A stretch of DNA of 64,000 bases from Streptomyces tropicalis (GTDB lineage: Bacteria > Actinomycetota > Actinomycetes > Streptomycetales > Streptomycetaceae). The position numbers were made by a program, and so were the translations under genes. Positions 27,228 through 35,236 of the stretch are shown piece after piece. Within the stretch, counting starts at the first letter, position 1; each line of letters starts with the position of its first letter. The notes beneath the pieces were generated by a model. It was not told the DNA's origin and made no database searches. It worked only from the letters and a program-made list of their open reading frames with translations. Where the stretch lies: the NCBI RefSeq assembly GCF_029269835.1, contig NZ_JARJBB010000004.1, positions 434,001 to 498,000 on the forward strand, in the 5' to 3' direction.

Positions 27228-29408
27228 TTGAGACGCAACACGCGCAGACGACCCACCGCCCCACGGCGCGCCACCTTCGCGGCCGTCGCGCTGATGCTCG
27301 GCGGCGGCGGACTGCTCGCCGCCAACGTCTACGCCTCGGCGACCGAGGGCCCCTGGTCCGGGCGGACCGACCGGGCCGCGGCCGGGCAGGGCTGGAGCGC
27401 GACCGGCACCACGATCGACTGCCCGGACGTCGGTACCCGGCTGACCGACGTGCCCGAGGGCGCGCGGGCGGAGGTCGACGGGCAACTGGCCGTACTGGAC
27501 CAGCAGATCGCCCGCGCCTACCAGCAGATGCAGGGTGCCGCGGCGGCCGGGCAGCAGGACGCCGGCGCCGTGCAGAGCGGTGTCATGGACCCGCTGAAGG
27601 AGCGGCGGACTGCGACCCTCGGACGGATCGCGGACGCGATGGACCACGCGGGACACCGCCCGGACGGACTCGACGGCCTCGCGGCCTGCACCCTGCGCAC
27701 CCCCACCGACCAGGGAGGCGGGAGCGGGCAGCCGGGGCAGGAGCAGGGCCAGGACGGGAGCTCGGGGCAGGGCACGGGCGCGGGCGGTGGCCGGCAGGGG
27801 CAGACGGGACCGCAGGGCGGGGCGGGCGGCAACGGAGGGCAGGCCGGGAACGGGCCGGTGGCCGCGGACTACGCGGACATCACCACCGTGCAGCCCGACG
27901 CGCAGCGCCCGCCCCAGCAGGACGGCGCCTCCACCGGCACCTTCAGCTCCAGCTGCGGCGTGAACGCGAACGGCCTCTTCAACTCGGACAACGTGATCGT
28001 GGCCCCCGGCGTCGCCAACGGTGCCCACCACTTCCACGACTACGTCGGCAACCAGTCCAACACCGCCTTCGCCGGCGACGACGACCTCGCGAAGGCCGAC
28101 ACCAGCTGCGCGGACAAGGGCGACCGGTCCACGTACTACTGGCCGGTGCTGCGGCTGCAGAACGGCACCCGGGAGCGCGACGCCGACGCGCCCGGCGGTG
28201 GCACCGAGGGGAACGCGGGGCGGATCGTGACGCCGAAGCAGGTGACCCTCACCTTCGAGGGCAGCCCGCACGGCCGGGTGACCGCCATGCCGCGGCTGCT
28301 GCGCATCATCACCGGCGACGCGAAGGCCTTCGTCAACGGCCCCGCCAACGCCAACGCCTCCTGGAGCTGCACCGGCTTCGAGGACCGGCAGCTCAAGGAC
28401 AAGTACCCGCTGTGCCCGCAGGGCAGCGACGTCGTGCGCACCTTCCGCTTCCAGAGCTGCTGGGACGGCCGCAACATCGACAGCGCCAACCACCGCACCC
28501 ACGTCGCCTTCGCCGCCGCCGACGGCACCTGCCCGGCCGGCTTCGAGGCCATTCCGCAGCTGGTGCAGCGCATCGTCTACGCGGTCGCGGCGCCGAGCCT
28601 GCAGGACGGCGGCCGGACGACGCCGCTGTTCGCCGTCGACTCCTTCCCCGAGCAGCTGCACAAGCCGGTCACGGACCACGGTGACTTCATCAACGTGTTC
28701 GACGCGAGCCTGATGCGGGAGATGGTGGACTGCATCAACGGCGGCCGGCACTGCGGCGCCGGGGCCGGCCAGGACCCCGGCGGGCAGCCCGAGCCGTCGC
28801 AGTCGGCGCAGGACCCCCGGCCGTCGCCGTCGCAGAGCGCCGCCACACCGCAGGACCCGCCGGCCGCGACCGGTCGGCCGCAGCAGCCGGGGCCGTCCCG
28901 GCAGCCCACCACGGTTCCCGGTGACGGCAACGGCGGTACGGCCGGGGGCACGCACGACGGTGGAAACGGCGGCGCCCAGGGCGGCGGGAGCACCGGCAGG
29001 GGCGCCGGAACGGGAGACGGCGGCGGTGGTGCGGGCTCCGGCGGAGCCCCGGCGCGCGGGACCGCCGGGCCCACGGCCGGGCCGGGCGACCGCGGTGCGC
29101 CGTCGCTCCTCGCCACCGTCCGGCCCGAGTCCGGGACGGGGGCCGGCGCCGGATCGCGGTCCGGGCGCGGCGGCGGAGCGTCGCCGAGTGCGGCAGCCGG
29201 TTCCGGCGGCAGTTCCGTGGGCACCCCCACGCAGACGCCGCCGCCCGCCGAAGGCTCCGGCGTGCCCGGCAACGGGACCGCTCCGCAGACGGCCGGGAGC
29301 GGCAGCCTCGCCGAGACGGGCGCCCAGCTGTGGCCGGCCGCGGCCGGTGCGGTCCTGCTGATCGCCGGGTTCCTGCTGCTGCGCCGGGTCCGGCGTGACG
29401 GAGTGTGA
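27228..29408 (+). CDS. DUF1996 surface protein with LAETG sortase signal
   Basis: A 726-residue protein from TTG 27228, chosen because AGGAG lies 7 nt upstream (GTG 27192 is the alternative). It has an N-terminal signal region (ATFAAVALMLGGGGLLAANVYASA), a Gly/Gln-rich spacer and then the DUF1996 domain (about residues 220-500) with SSCGVNANGLFNSDNVIVAPG, HHFHDYVGNQSN and YWPVLRL. A ~210-residue Gly/Ala/Pro/Ser low-complexity stalk follows. It ends in SLAETG, a hydrophobic helix and basic tail, a class E-type sortase signal. It is probably wall-anchored. The biochemical role of DUF1996 is unclear. Confidence 0.88.
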   Translation: MRRNTRRRPTAPRRATFAAVALMLGGGGLLAANVYASATEGPWSGRTDRAAAGQGWSATGTTIDCPDVGTRLTDVPEGARAEVDGQLAVLDQQIARAYQQMQGAAAAGQQDAGAVQSGVMDPLKERRTATLGRIADAMDHAGHRPDGLDGLAACTLRTPTDQGGGSGQPGQEQGQDGSSGQGTGAGGGRQGQTGPQGGAGGNGGQAGNGPVAADYADITTVQPDAQRPPQQDGASTGTFSSSCGVNANGLFNSDNVIVAPGVANGAHHFHDYVGNQSNTAFAGDDDLAKADTSCADKGDRSTYYWPVLRLQNGTRERDADAPGGGTEGNAGRIVTPKQVTLTFEGSPHGRVTAMPRLLRIITGDAKAFVNGPANANASWSCTGFEDRQLKDKYPLCPQGSDVVRTFRFQSCWDGRNIDSANHRTHVAFAAADGTCPAGFEAIPQLVQRIVYAVAAPSLQDGGRTTPLFAVDSFPEQLHKPVTDHGDFINVFDASLMREMVDCINGGRHCGAGAGQDPGGQPEPSQSAQDPRPSPSQSAATPQDPPAATGRPQQPGPSRQPTTVPGDGNGGTAGGTHDGGNGGAQGGGSTGRGAGTGDGGGGAGSGGAPARGTAGPTAGPGDRGAPSLLATVRPESGTGAGAGSRSGRGGGASPSAAAGSGGSSVGTPTQTPPPAEGSGVPGNGTAPQTAGSGSLAETGAQLWPAAAGAVLLIAGFLLLRRVRRDGV

Positions 29409-29419
29409 CGAGGTCCGGC

Positions 29420-29454
29420 CCTCGGCGGCGGGACTCCGGGTCCCGCCGCCGAGG
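29420..29454. terminator. Strong bidirectional terminator
   Basis: A 15-bp perfect stem (29420-29434 with 29440-29454) and loop TCCGG lies between the DUF1996 stop at 29408 and the convergent small gene's stop at 29456. Confidence 0.85.
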
Positions 29455-29455
29455 T

Positions 29456-29806
<351 letters not shown>

Positions 29807-29863
29807 TCAGGCGTTCCCGTGCATTCCGGCTGACGTTCCCGCATCGATCGACGGGGGATCACC

Positions 29864-30325
29864 ATGCGCACCACCCGCACCTTCTGCCGCCCCGGCACGG
29901 CCGTGGCCCTCACCGCGCTGCTCGCGACCGGCCTCGGCGCCGGTGTCGCCGGGGCCTCGCCCGCACGGCCGGCCGCCCACGCCGTCCCGGCGCAGACGCG
30001 GCAGATCGCGTCCGCGGTCCTCGGCGGCGACTACCGGATCACGCTCACCGCGGTGCGGTCCGCCGACGACGAGTACGCGGCCTCCGTCCGGCTCCGGGTG
30101 TACCGGTACACCGGCGGCGCCTGGAAGGAGTCCGACCGGGCGACCGTGGGCGGCCCCGACGCCTGGTTCTGGTACCCGCTGACCGGCGGGGGCGCGGTCT
30201 GCCGCTTCTCCACGGCCTCCACCGGCCGGGCACCCGTCGAGGTCAGCCTCCTGGTCACCCCGTCCCTCGGCTGCTCACCGACGCACCACTACGTCGTCGA
30301 GGACGGGCACATCCTCGCCGGCTGA
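29864..30325 (+). CDS. Small secreted protein of unknown function
   Basis: A 153-residue protein. The signal peptide is RTTRTF, a hydrophobic core (AVALTALLATGLGAGVAG) and AxA near residue 32. The mature part looks beta-rich (YRITLTAVRSADDEYAASVRLRVYRYTGGAWKE) with two Cys (VCRFS; LGCSP) that could form a disulfide. ATG 29864 follows GGGGGATC. Function is unknown. It converges on the RiPP operon. Confidence 0.8.
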   Translation: MRTTRTFCRPGTAVALTALLATGLGAGVAGASPARPAAHAVPAQTRQIASAVLGGDYRITLTAVRSADDEYAASVRLRVYRYTGGAWKESDRATVGGPDAWFWYPLTGGGAVCRFSTASTGRAPVEVSLLVTPSLGCSPTHHYVVEDGHILAG

Positions 30326-30353
30326 CCGCACGGCACGGGGTCCCGCCCGGAGG

Positions 30354-31013
30354 TCACACGGCCATCGCCTCCTGGAGCCACCGGGAGACACGGTAGGGCA
30401 GCCACCACGCGAGGTCGCCCACCCGCAGTGCCAGGTGCTCGGCCGTCAGCTCCCCCAGCACGTCGGCGGGGACGTCGGCGTGGTGGACGCCCCGGTCGAG
30501 CCGGGCGACCGCACCGGGGTAGCGGGGGTCGTCCGCGGTGAACCGCCGCAGGTCGCCCCAGCGCCGGTCGCGGATCTGGAGGAATCCGGGGCCCTGACGC
30601 CAGATCAGCTTGCAGAGGTAGTGGCGGGTGCGCCACACGTGCAGCGCGGTCTCCGGGTCGTCGGGGCCGGCGAGGGTGCGCGGCGGGTGCAGATGGGACA
30701 GCACCTTCCAGGTCCGCTCGGCCCCGTCCGCGGGCAGCCGCAGGTCCCAGTCGACCTGGACCGCCCGTGCGGTCAGGTCGCGGACCAGGCAGAGCCGGTC
30801 GACCGCCGCGCGGGCGGCGTCCGGGCCTGCCGCGGCGAGGTCCACGGCGGTGTCGAGTTCGGCCCGCCGCACGCCCATGGCCCACAGGCGCGCGGCGTCG
30901 CCGGGATCCGCCGCGAGTGGTACCCGGCCCAGGGACATGCCCGGCAGCGTCCGGGCCTCGGTGTCGTGGTCCCGCCAGGCCCGGACGGCCGGGCTCGGTG
31001 TACTGGTCGTCAT
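30354..31013 (-). CDS. DUF5825-like RiPP-associated protein
   Basis: A 219-residue soluble protein from ATG 31013. It has no signal peptide or membrane helix; there are scattered Trp/His/Arg residues (ALHVWRTRHYLCKLIWRQGPGFLQIRDRRWGDL) and a C-terminal WWLPYRVSRWLQEAM. It matches my recollection of the DUF5825 family, found beside RiPP radical SAM genes; this needs a profile search. It could bind the precursor leader or assist the radical enzyme. It is last in the operon, separated from the radical SAM gene by a repeat-rich 170-bp gap. Confidence 0.7.
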   Translation of the reverse strand: MTTSTPSPAVRAWRDHDTEARTLPGMSLGRVPLAADPGDAARLWAMGVRRAELDTAVDLAAAGPDAARAAVDRLCLVRDLTARAVQVDWDLRLPADGAERTWKVLSHLHPPRTLAGPDDPETALHVWRTRHYLCKLIWRQGPGFLQIRDRRWGDLRRFTADDPRYPGAVARLDRGVHHADVPADVLGELTAEHLALRVGDLAWWLPYRVSRWLQEAMAV

Positions 31014-31131
31014 GGTCGTCGGTCCTTGTCGGAGTCCGGAGTCGGAGTCGGGTCGGTGTCCGGTGCCGGGTGGGCGTCCGGAGCGGGATCGGGTTGGCGC
31101 CGGGCCCGGGCGCCGGAGCGGGATCGGGGCC

Positions 31132-31175
31132 GGGCCAGGGGAGCGAGGGAGCCGGGCCAGGGGAGCGAGGGAGCC
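31132..31175 (-). repeat. 22-bp tandem repeat in the RiPP operon
   Basis: Two perfect 22-bp copies (31132-31153 and 31154-31175), with a degenerate third copy running into the end of the radical SAM gene. They lie between the radical SAM and DUF5825-like genes. Confidence 0.8.
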
Positions 31176-31183
31176 GGGACGGG

Positions 31184-33178
31184 TCAGGGAAGCGCGGGAG
31201 CCGGGACCGCGTCCGCGGGGGCCCGCCCTCCCGACTGCCCGTCCTGCCCGGCCGGTCCGTCCTGCGCTTCCCGCCCGGTCCGCCCGGCCGCGGGTCGGGC
31301 GTGCACATGGCGCATGTAGTCCAGGCGCAGCAGGTCCTGGTTCACCGACGCGGGCGCGAGGTGCACGTACTGGCCCGCGTCGGTGAACGCCACGCCCAGC
31401 TCCGTCCACTCGGTGAGCAGCGTCCGGACGTCCTCGGCGGAGCGGTCGAAGCCGGCGGCGACGGCCTTGCGGTGCAGGGCCGCGGGGGAGTGCGGCTGGT
31501 CCAGGAGGCGGAAGAGCGCCACCGCGAACGGGTCGGCCAGCCGCAGCGTGCGCCAGTCGAAGGAATGCCGCCGGCTGACCAGGACGATCTCCTCGCCCAG
31601 GTCGGTGTGGGTGAGCCGGGCGTCGGTGTGGCGCTTCTTCCACGCGGCGATGCCCTCGTTGAGCCGCGCCACCGTCGGCTCGCCGATACCGCGTTCGGGC
31701 GCCTGGAAGACGTACGCCAGGTCGTGCAGCTCCTCCTCCGGCAGGTCGTAGGTGAACAGGTAGTGCTCCTCGGGCCTGAGCCCGGTGAAGCCCAGTTCCG
31801 GCCGGTCGAAGTACGGGCTGAAGCGTTCGACGGCGATCCGCGCCGACAGGTCCACCGGCGGGTTCAGGTGTTCCAGCGCGGGCAGTTGGCGGATCACGGG
31901 GTCGTAGTCCTCCGCGGTCTCGCCGGGGAAGCCGTGCAGGTAGTTCCAGGACACGGACAGCCCGGTCTCGGCCGCGTCCCGGAGCATGCGCACGTTCTGG
32001 CAGCCGCTGACGCCCTTGTCCATGAGGTCCAGCACCCGGCTGTTGAGGCTCTCGATGCCCGGCTGGACGTAGATGAGGCCGGCGTCGGCGAGGACCTGGA
32101 GCTGCGGGCGGCGCATGTTCGCCTTGATCTCGATGTGCATGCGCAGGTCGTAGCCGCTGTCGATGATCCGGGGCAGCACGGTGGACAGGTACCGCATGTC
32201 GAGGATGTTGTCGACGACGTACATGTCCAGGACGCGGTGCCGCTCCGCCAGGTCCATGATCTCCTGGAAGAACGTGTCCGGGCTCTTGCTGCGGAACTGC
32301 ATGAAGGAGCCGTTCAGGCCGCAGAACGTGCAGTGGTGCTTCTCTCCCCACCAGCAGCCGCGGGCACCCTCGACCACCAGCTTCGGCTCGACCCAGTTGC
32401 GGGCCACCGAGCCGGCCAGGCGCTCGAAGTAGCCGCCGTAGTCCGGCGGCAGGATCGCCGCGGGCGGCAGCGGGCCGCCGGGCATGGGGTTGGCGGTGGA
32501 CGTGGTCCCGCCGGCGCGGTGGCACAGTCCCGGGACGTCGGCCAGCGCGGCGGGCCCGGAGCCGTCGCCCAGCGCCCGGAGCAGCCGGGGGAAGGCGTCC
32601 TCGCCCTCGCCGCGCACCACGAAGTCGACGAAGGGGAAGTTGCGGTGCACGGCCGCCCCCTGCTCGGCGTCGCAGTTCGCGCCGCCCATCACGGTCACGA
32701 CGTGCGGGGCGAGCCGCTTGATGTGCCGGGCCGCGGCCAGGGCGGCGGTGTTCTGCTGGAAGGTGGACGTCAACCCGACCACGTCGGGCGCGAGTTCGAC
32801 GACCCGGCGGGCGATCTCCTCGACGAACTCGGGCACGATCTCGTGCAGCCGCCGGGTCATGCGCATCCGGGACGGCCGCAGCTTGCCGGTCATCGCCGTC
32901 GTGAACTCGGCGTCCTTCCAGGAGGGATCGTCGTACAGGGCGCTGGAGAAGACCCAGTCGCCGCAGCCGAGGAAGTAGGACGACAGCGCGTAGTACTCGT
33001 AGTCCTCGGCGGAGAACCCGGTGCGCCGGGTGATCCAGTCGGTGAACTCCAGGTTGGCGTGCAGCACCTCGCACGTCGCGCCCGCAACGCGCTCGTCGAC
33101 ACTGCGTTTGAGGATGCCCAGGGCCAGGGACGGCAGATCGATGGGGGACCAGGGCATGTTGAGCAGGAGAACGCGCAC
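31184..33178 (-). CDS. B12-binding radical SAM RiPP maturase (TIGR03975-like)
   Basis: A 664-residue protein from GTG 33178 behind AAGGAG. Residues 1-200 form a cobalamin-binding-like Rossmann region starting MRVLLLNMPWSPIDLPSLALG. The radical SAM core starts near 265 with Cys275, Cys283 and Cys286 in GARGCWWGEKHHCTFCGLNG, a Cx7Cx2C cluster instead of Cx3Cx2C. YVVDNILDM, IEIKANM and YVQPGIESLNSRVLDLMDKGV are core strands. This is the architecture of RiPP maturation radical SAM protein 1, thought to be a peptide C-methyltransferase. The C-terminal ~100 residues are Ala/Gly-rich beyond the fold. The precursor gene is directly upstream. Confidence 0.88.
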   Translation of the reverse strand: MRVLLLNMPWSPIDLPSLALGILKRSVDERVAGATCEVLHANLEFTDWITRRTGFSAEDYEYYALSSYFLGCGDWVFSSALYDDPSWKDAEFTTAMTGKLRPSRMRMTRRLHEIVPEFVEEIARRVVELAPDVVGLTSTFQQNTAALAAARHIKRLAPHVVTVMGGANCDAEQGAAVHRNFPFVDFVVRGEGEDAFPRLLRALGDGSGPAALADVPGLCHRAGGTTSTANPMPGGPLPPAAILPPDYGGYFERLAGSVARNWVEPKLVVEGARGCWWGEKHHCTFCGLNGSFMQFRSKSPDTFFQEIMDLAERHRVLDMYVVDNILDMRYLSTVLPRIIDSGYDLRMHIEIKANMRRPQLQVLADAGLIYVQPGIESLNSRVLDLMDKGVSGCQNVRMLRDAAETGLSVSWNYLHGFPGETAEDYDPVIRQLPALEHLNPPVDLSARIAVERFSPYFDRPELGFTGLRPEEHYLFTYDLPEEELHDLAYVFQAPERGIGEPTVARLNEGIAAWKKRHTDARLTHTDLGEEIVLVSRRHSFDWRTLRLADPFAVALFRLLDQPHSPAALHRKAVAAGFDRSAEDVRTLLTEWTELGVAFTDAGQYVHLAPASVNQDLLRLDYMRHVHARPAAGRTGREAQDGPAGQDGQSGGRAPADAVPAPALP

Positions 33179-33218
33179 GGTCGGCTCCTTGGAGGGCGGG
33201 CTGGGGGAGGGACGGGGA

Positions 33219-33256
33219 GCCCGGCCGGCCCGCGGGGGTCCGCGGGCCGGCCGGGC
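33219..33256 (-). terminator. Attenuator-like hairpin between precursor and radical SAM genes
   Basis: A 17-bp perfect stem (33219-33235 with 33240-33256) and 4-nt loop start 7 nt after the precursor stop and end 40 nt before the radical SAM start. This is the position of partial terminators that raise precursor mRNA over enzyme mRNA in RiPP operons. Confidence 0.75.
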
Positions 33257-33262
33257 CGCGGG

Positions 33263-33385
33263 TCACTCCTCGTCGCCGCCCTCGTCCGCGTTGCGGAACG
33301 GGACGGTGATGGTGATGCCGATGCCCGGCTTGCGGTTCTCCTCGTCGCCGGCGAGCGGGTCGTTGTGGATGATGTCCTTCTGCAC
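33263..33385 (-). CDS. Candidate RiPP precursor peptide (40 residues)
   Basis: A 40-residue frame from GTG 33385 with a perfect AAGGAGG 6 nt upstream, too short for most gene callers. It begins MQKDIIHNDPLAGDEE, and the second half holds the hydrophobic stretch PGIGITITVPFR before an acidic tail rich in Asp/Glu/Gly. There are no Cys, Ser or Trp and only two Thr, so lanthionine- or sactionine-type crosslinks are unlikely; C-methylation of Ile/Thr/Val/Phe side chains is plausible. It sits between the S9 peptidase and radical SAM genes, each on the same strand. Core boundaries are unknown. Confidence 0.8.
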   Translation of the reverse strand: MQKDIIHNDPLAGDEENRKPGIGITITVPFRNADEGGDEE

Positions 33386-33442
33386 GGTCTTCCTCCTTGT
33401 GTGAGTGGGGTGGTGCTGTGCGCTCCCGGTCCCGCTGTTGCC

Positions 33443-35236
33443 TCAGCGGGGCCGGGGTCCTCCCGCTGGTGCCGGGGGACGCGAGGGGGCGCGGGGCGCC
33501 GGTTCGGGCAGCCGGGTGCGCAGGAAGCGCAGGGACCGGCGGAGCACGGCCACGTGCGCCGCTCCGTCGTAGCCGTCGTGCCCGGTGTCGAGCCACAGGG
33601 CCTCGAACGGGACGTCCGCGGCGGCCAGCGCGGCGAGGTAGGTGCGGATCTGGCCGGGCGGGCACTTGGCGTCGCGGGTCGCCCCGACCACGAGCAGCGG
33701 CGCGGTGACCGCGGCCGCGTAGGTGAGCGGCGAGCTTCCGGCGTAGCGTTCCGGCACCTGGTCGGGGGTGCCGCCGAAGAGCCGGGCGTCCAGTGCCCGC
33801 AGCGCCGGCGTGGTCGCGCGGTGGGCGGCCACCCAGTCGGCCACCGGCTTCACGGCGATGCCGGCCCGCCACAGGCCCGGGCGGGTGCCGAGGGCCAGCA
33901 GGACCAGATAGGCGCCCCAGGACACGCCCCACAGCGCACAGGCCTCGCCGGCCACCAGACCGCGCGCGACGAGGTCGGCGCGGACCGCGGCCAGATCGGC
34001 GACCTGGGTGTGCCCCACCCCGGCGGGGAAAGCCCGCCGCCAGCGCGGGCCGTATCCGGTGGAGCCGCGGTAGTTGACGCGGACGACGGCGTACCCGGAG
34101 GCCACCAGCGAGTGCACCGTGGCGTCGTAGGCGTCCCGGTCGTGGTCGGCGGGACCGCCGTGCACCAGGAAGACCGCGGGCGGCGGGGCGGCGCCGGAGG
34201 TGTCCGGCAGGCTCAGCAGGGTGTGCACCCGGCCCGAGGACGTGGGCGTCCACAGCTCGGTGTGGCGCCCGGGGACGACGGCACGGGGGCCCGGCGGGGG
34301 GAGCGCGATGCCGTCCGTCGCACGCAGGACGGGCGCGTGGGCGGTGTCGGTCCACAGGTAGTCGACCGCGCCCCCGGGGCGCGGTGCCGCGTCGAGCACG
34401 CTGCCGGGGGGCGTGGGCACGGCCTCCCGGCTGCGGGTGCCGAGGTCCACGCGGTGCAGCAGGGAGCGGCCGTGCCGGTCCTGGCGGACCAGCACCCGGC
34501 GCGCGTCCGGGTACCAGCGGGCGCTGACCTCGGTGTCGAAGGCGCACCAGTCGTGGGCCCGCAGCCCGTCCTCCGGTGTCCACGTGGCCGGGGCGTAGCG
34601 GTCGCCGAGGTCCCGCACGAGCAGCAGCTCGCGGCTCCCGGGCCGGGGCGAGAAGCCCTGGCACCACAGCCGGCTGCCGGGCCCGCCCGGACCGGGCAGC
34701 ACCGCGGCGGTGCGGCCGTCGCGGGCGACGACCGTGACGGCCGCGGCGTCGTCGGCGGAGGACGCCAGGGCGATCAGGGCGCCGTCCGGGGTGATCCCGC
34801 CCAGCCGGCAGCCCCCGGGCACCCGCAGCACCTCGTGCGGGACGCGGCCGCGCCGGCCCACGAGCACCACGGTCCCCGGGCCGCGGTCGACGGCGGCGGC
34901 GACCGTCCCGTCCGCGGTCACGGCCAGTCCGCGCGGCTGCCCGGCCGGCGCTCCGGGCAGGCCGGGCAGCCGCGGACCGCCGTCGAACGGCTGGAACCAC
35001 CAGCGGCCCCGCCCCGAGGCGTCCTCCTCGAACCACCACACGCAGCCGTCTGCGTCGATCGCGCGATGGACCGTGCCGCCGGGACGGTCGGTGACCTGGC
35101 GGGCCCGCCGGGCGGCGGCGTCCCACGCGAACACCTCGCACCGGCCGCCGGAGTCCGCGGTGAACACCATCCGGCACGGGTCCGACGGGCACACGTCGGG
35201 GAGCGCGGCCACGAACACCTGGAACGGACTGGTCAT
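33443..35236 (-). CDS. S9 prolyl-oligopeptidase-family peptidase
   Basis: A 597-residue protein without signal peptide. N-terminal ~340 residues look like a beta-propeller of WD/DPP-type repeats. The C-terminal alpha/beta hydrolase has the oxyanion loop VFLVHGGPADHD, nucleophile in GVSWGAY, an acidic residue in GATRDAKCPPG and His in DTGHDGYDG, so the triad appears intact. It probably cleaves after Pro and may remove the precursor leader (Pro10, Pro20 or Pro29). ATG 35236 overlaps the transporter stop. The Arg/Pro tail is unconserved. Confidence 0.88.
   Translation of the reverse strand: MTSPFQVFVAALPDVCPSDPCRMVFTADSGGRCEVFAWDAAARRARQVTDRPGGTVHRAIDADGCVWWFEEDASGRGRWWFQPFDGGPRLPGLPGAPAGQPRGLAVTADGTVAAAVDRGPGTVVLVGRRGRVPHEVLRVPGGCRLGGITPDGALIALASSADDAAAVTVVARDGRTAAVLPGPGGPGSRLWCQGFSPRPGSRELLLVRDLGDRYAPATWTPEDGLRAHDWCAFDTEVSARWYPDARRVLVRQDRHGRSLLHRVDLGTRSREAVPTPPGSVLDAAPRPGGAVDYLWTDTAHAPVLRATDGIALPPPGPRAVVPGRHTELWTPTSSGRVHTLLSLPDTSGAAPPPAVFLVHGGPADHDRDAYDATVHSLVASGYAVVRVNYRGSTGYGPRWRRAFPAGVGHTQVADLAAVRADLVARGLVAGEACALWGVSWGAYLVLLALGTRPGLWRAGIAVKPVADWVAAHRATTPALRALDARLFGGTPDQVPERYAGSSPLTYAAAVTAPLLVVGATRDAKCPPGQIRTYLAALAAADVPFEALWLDTGHDGYDGAAHVAVLRRSLRFLRTRLPEPAPRAPSRPPAPAGGPRPR

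Noticed and set aside
30354..35192. A 1612-residue minus-strand frame spanning the RiPP operon
   Set aside because: It runs through the true radical SAM and peptidase reading frames in a different frame, is Arg/Gly/Pro filler for most of its length, and only its last part (219 residues) is the real DUF5825-like gene.
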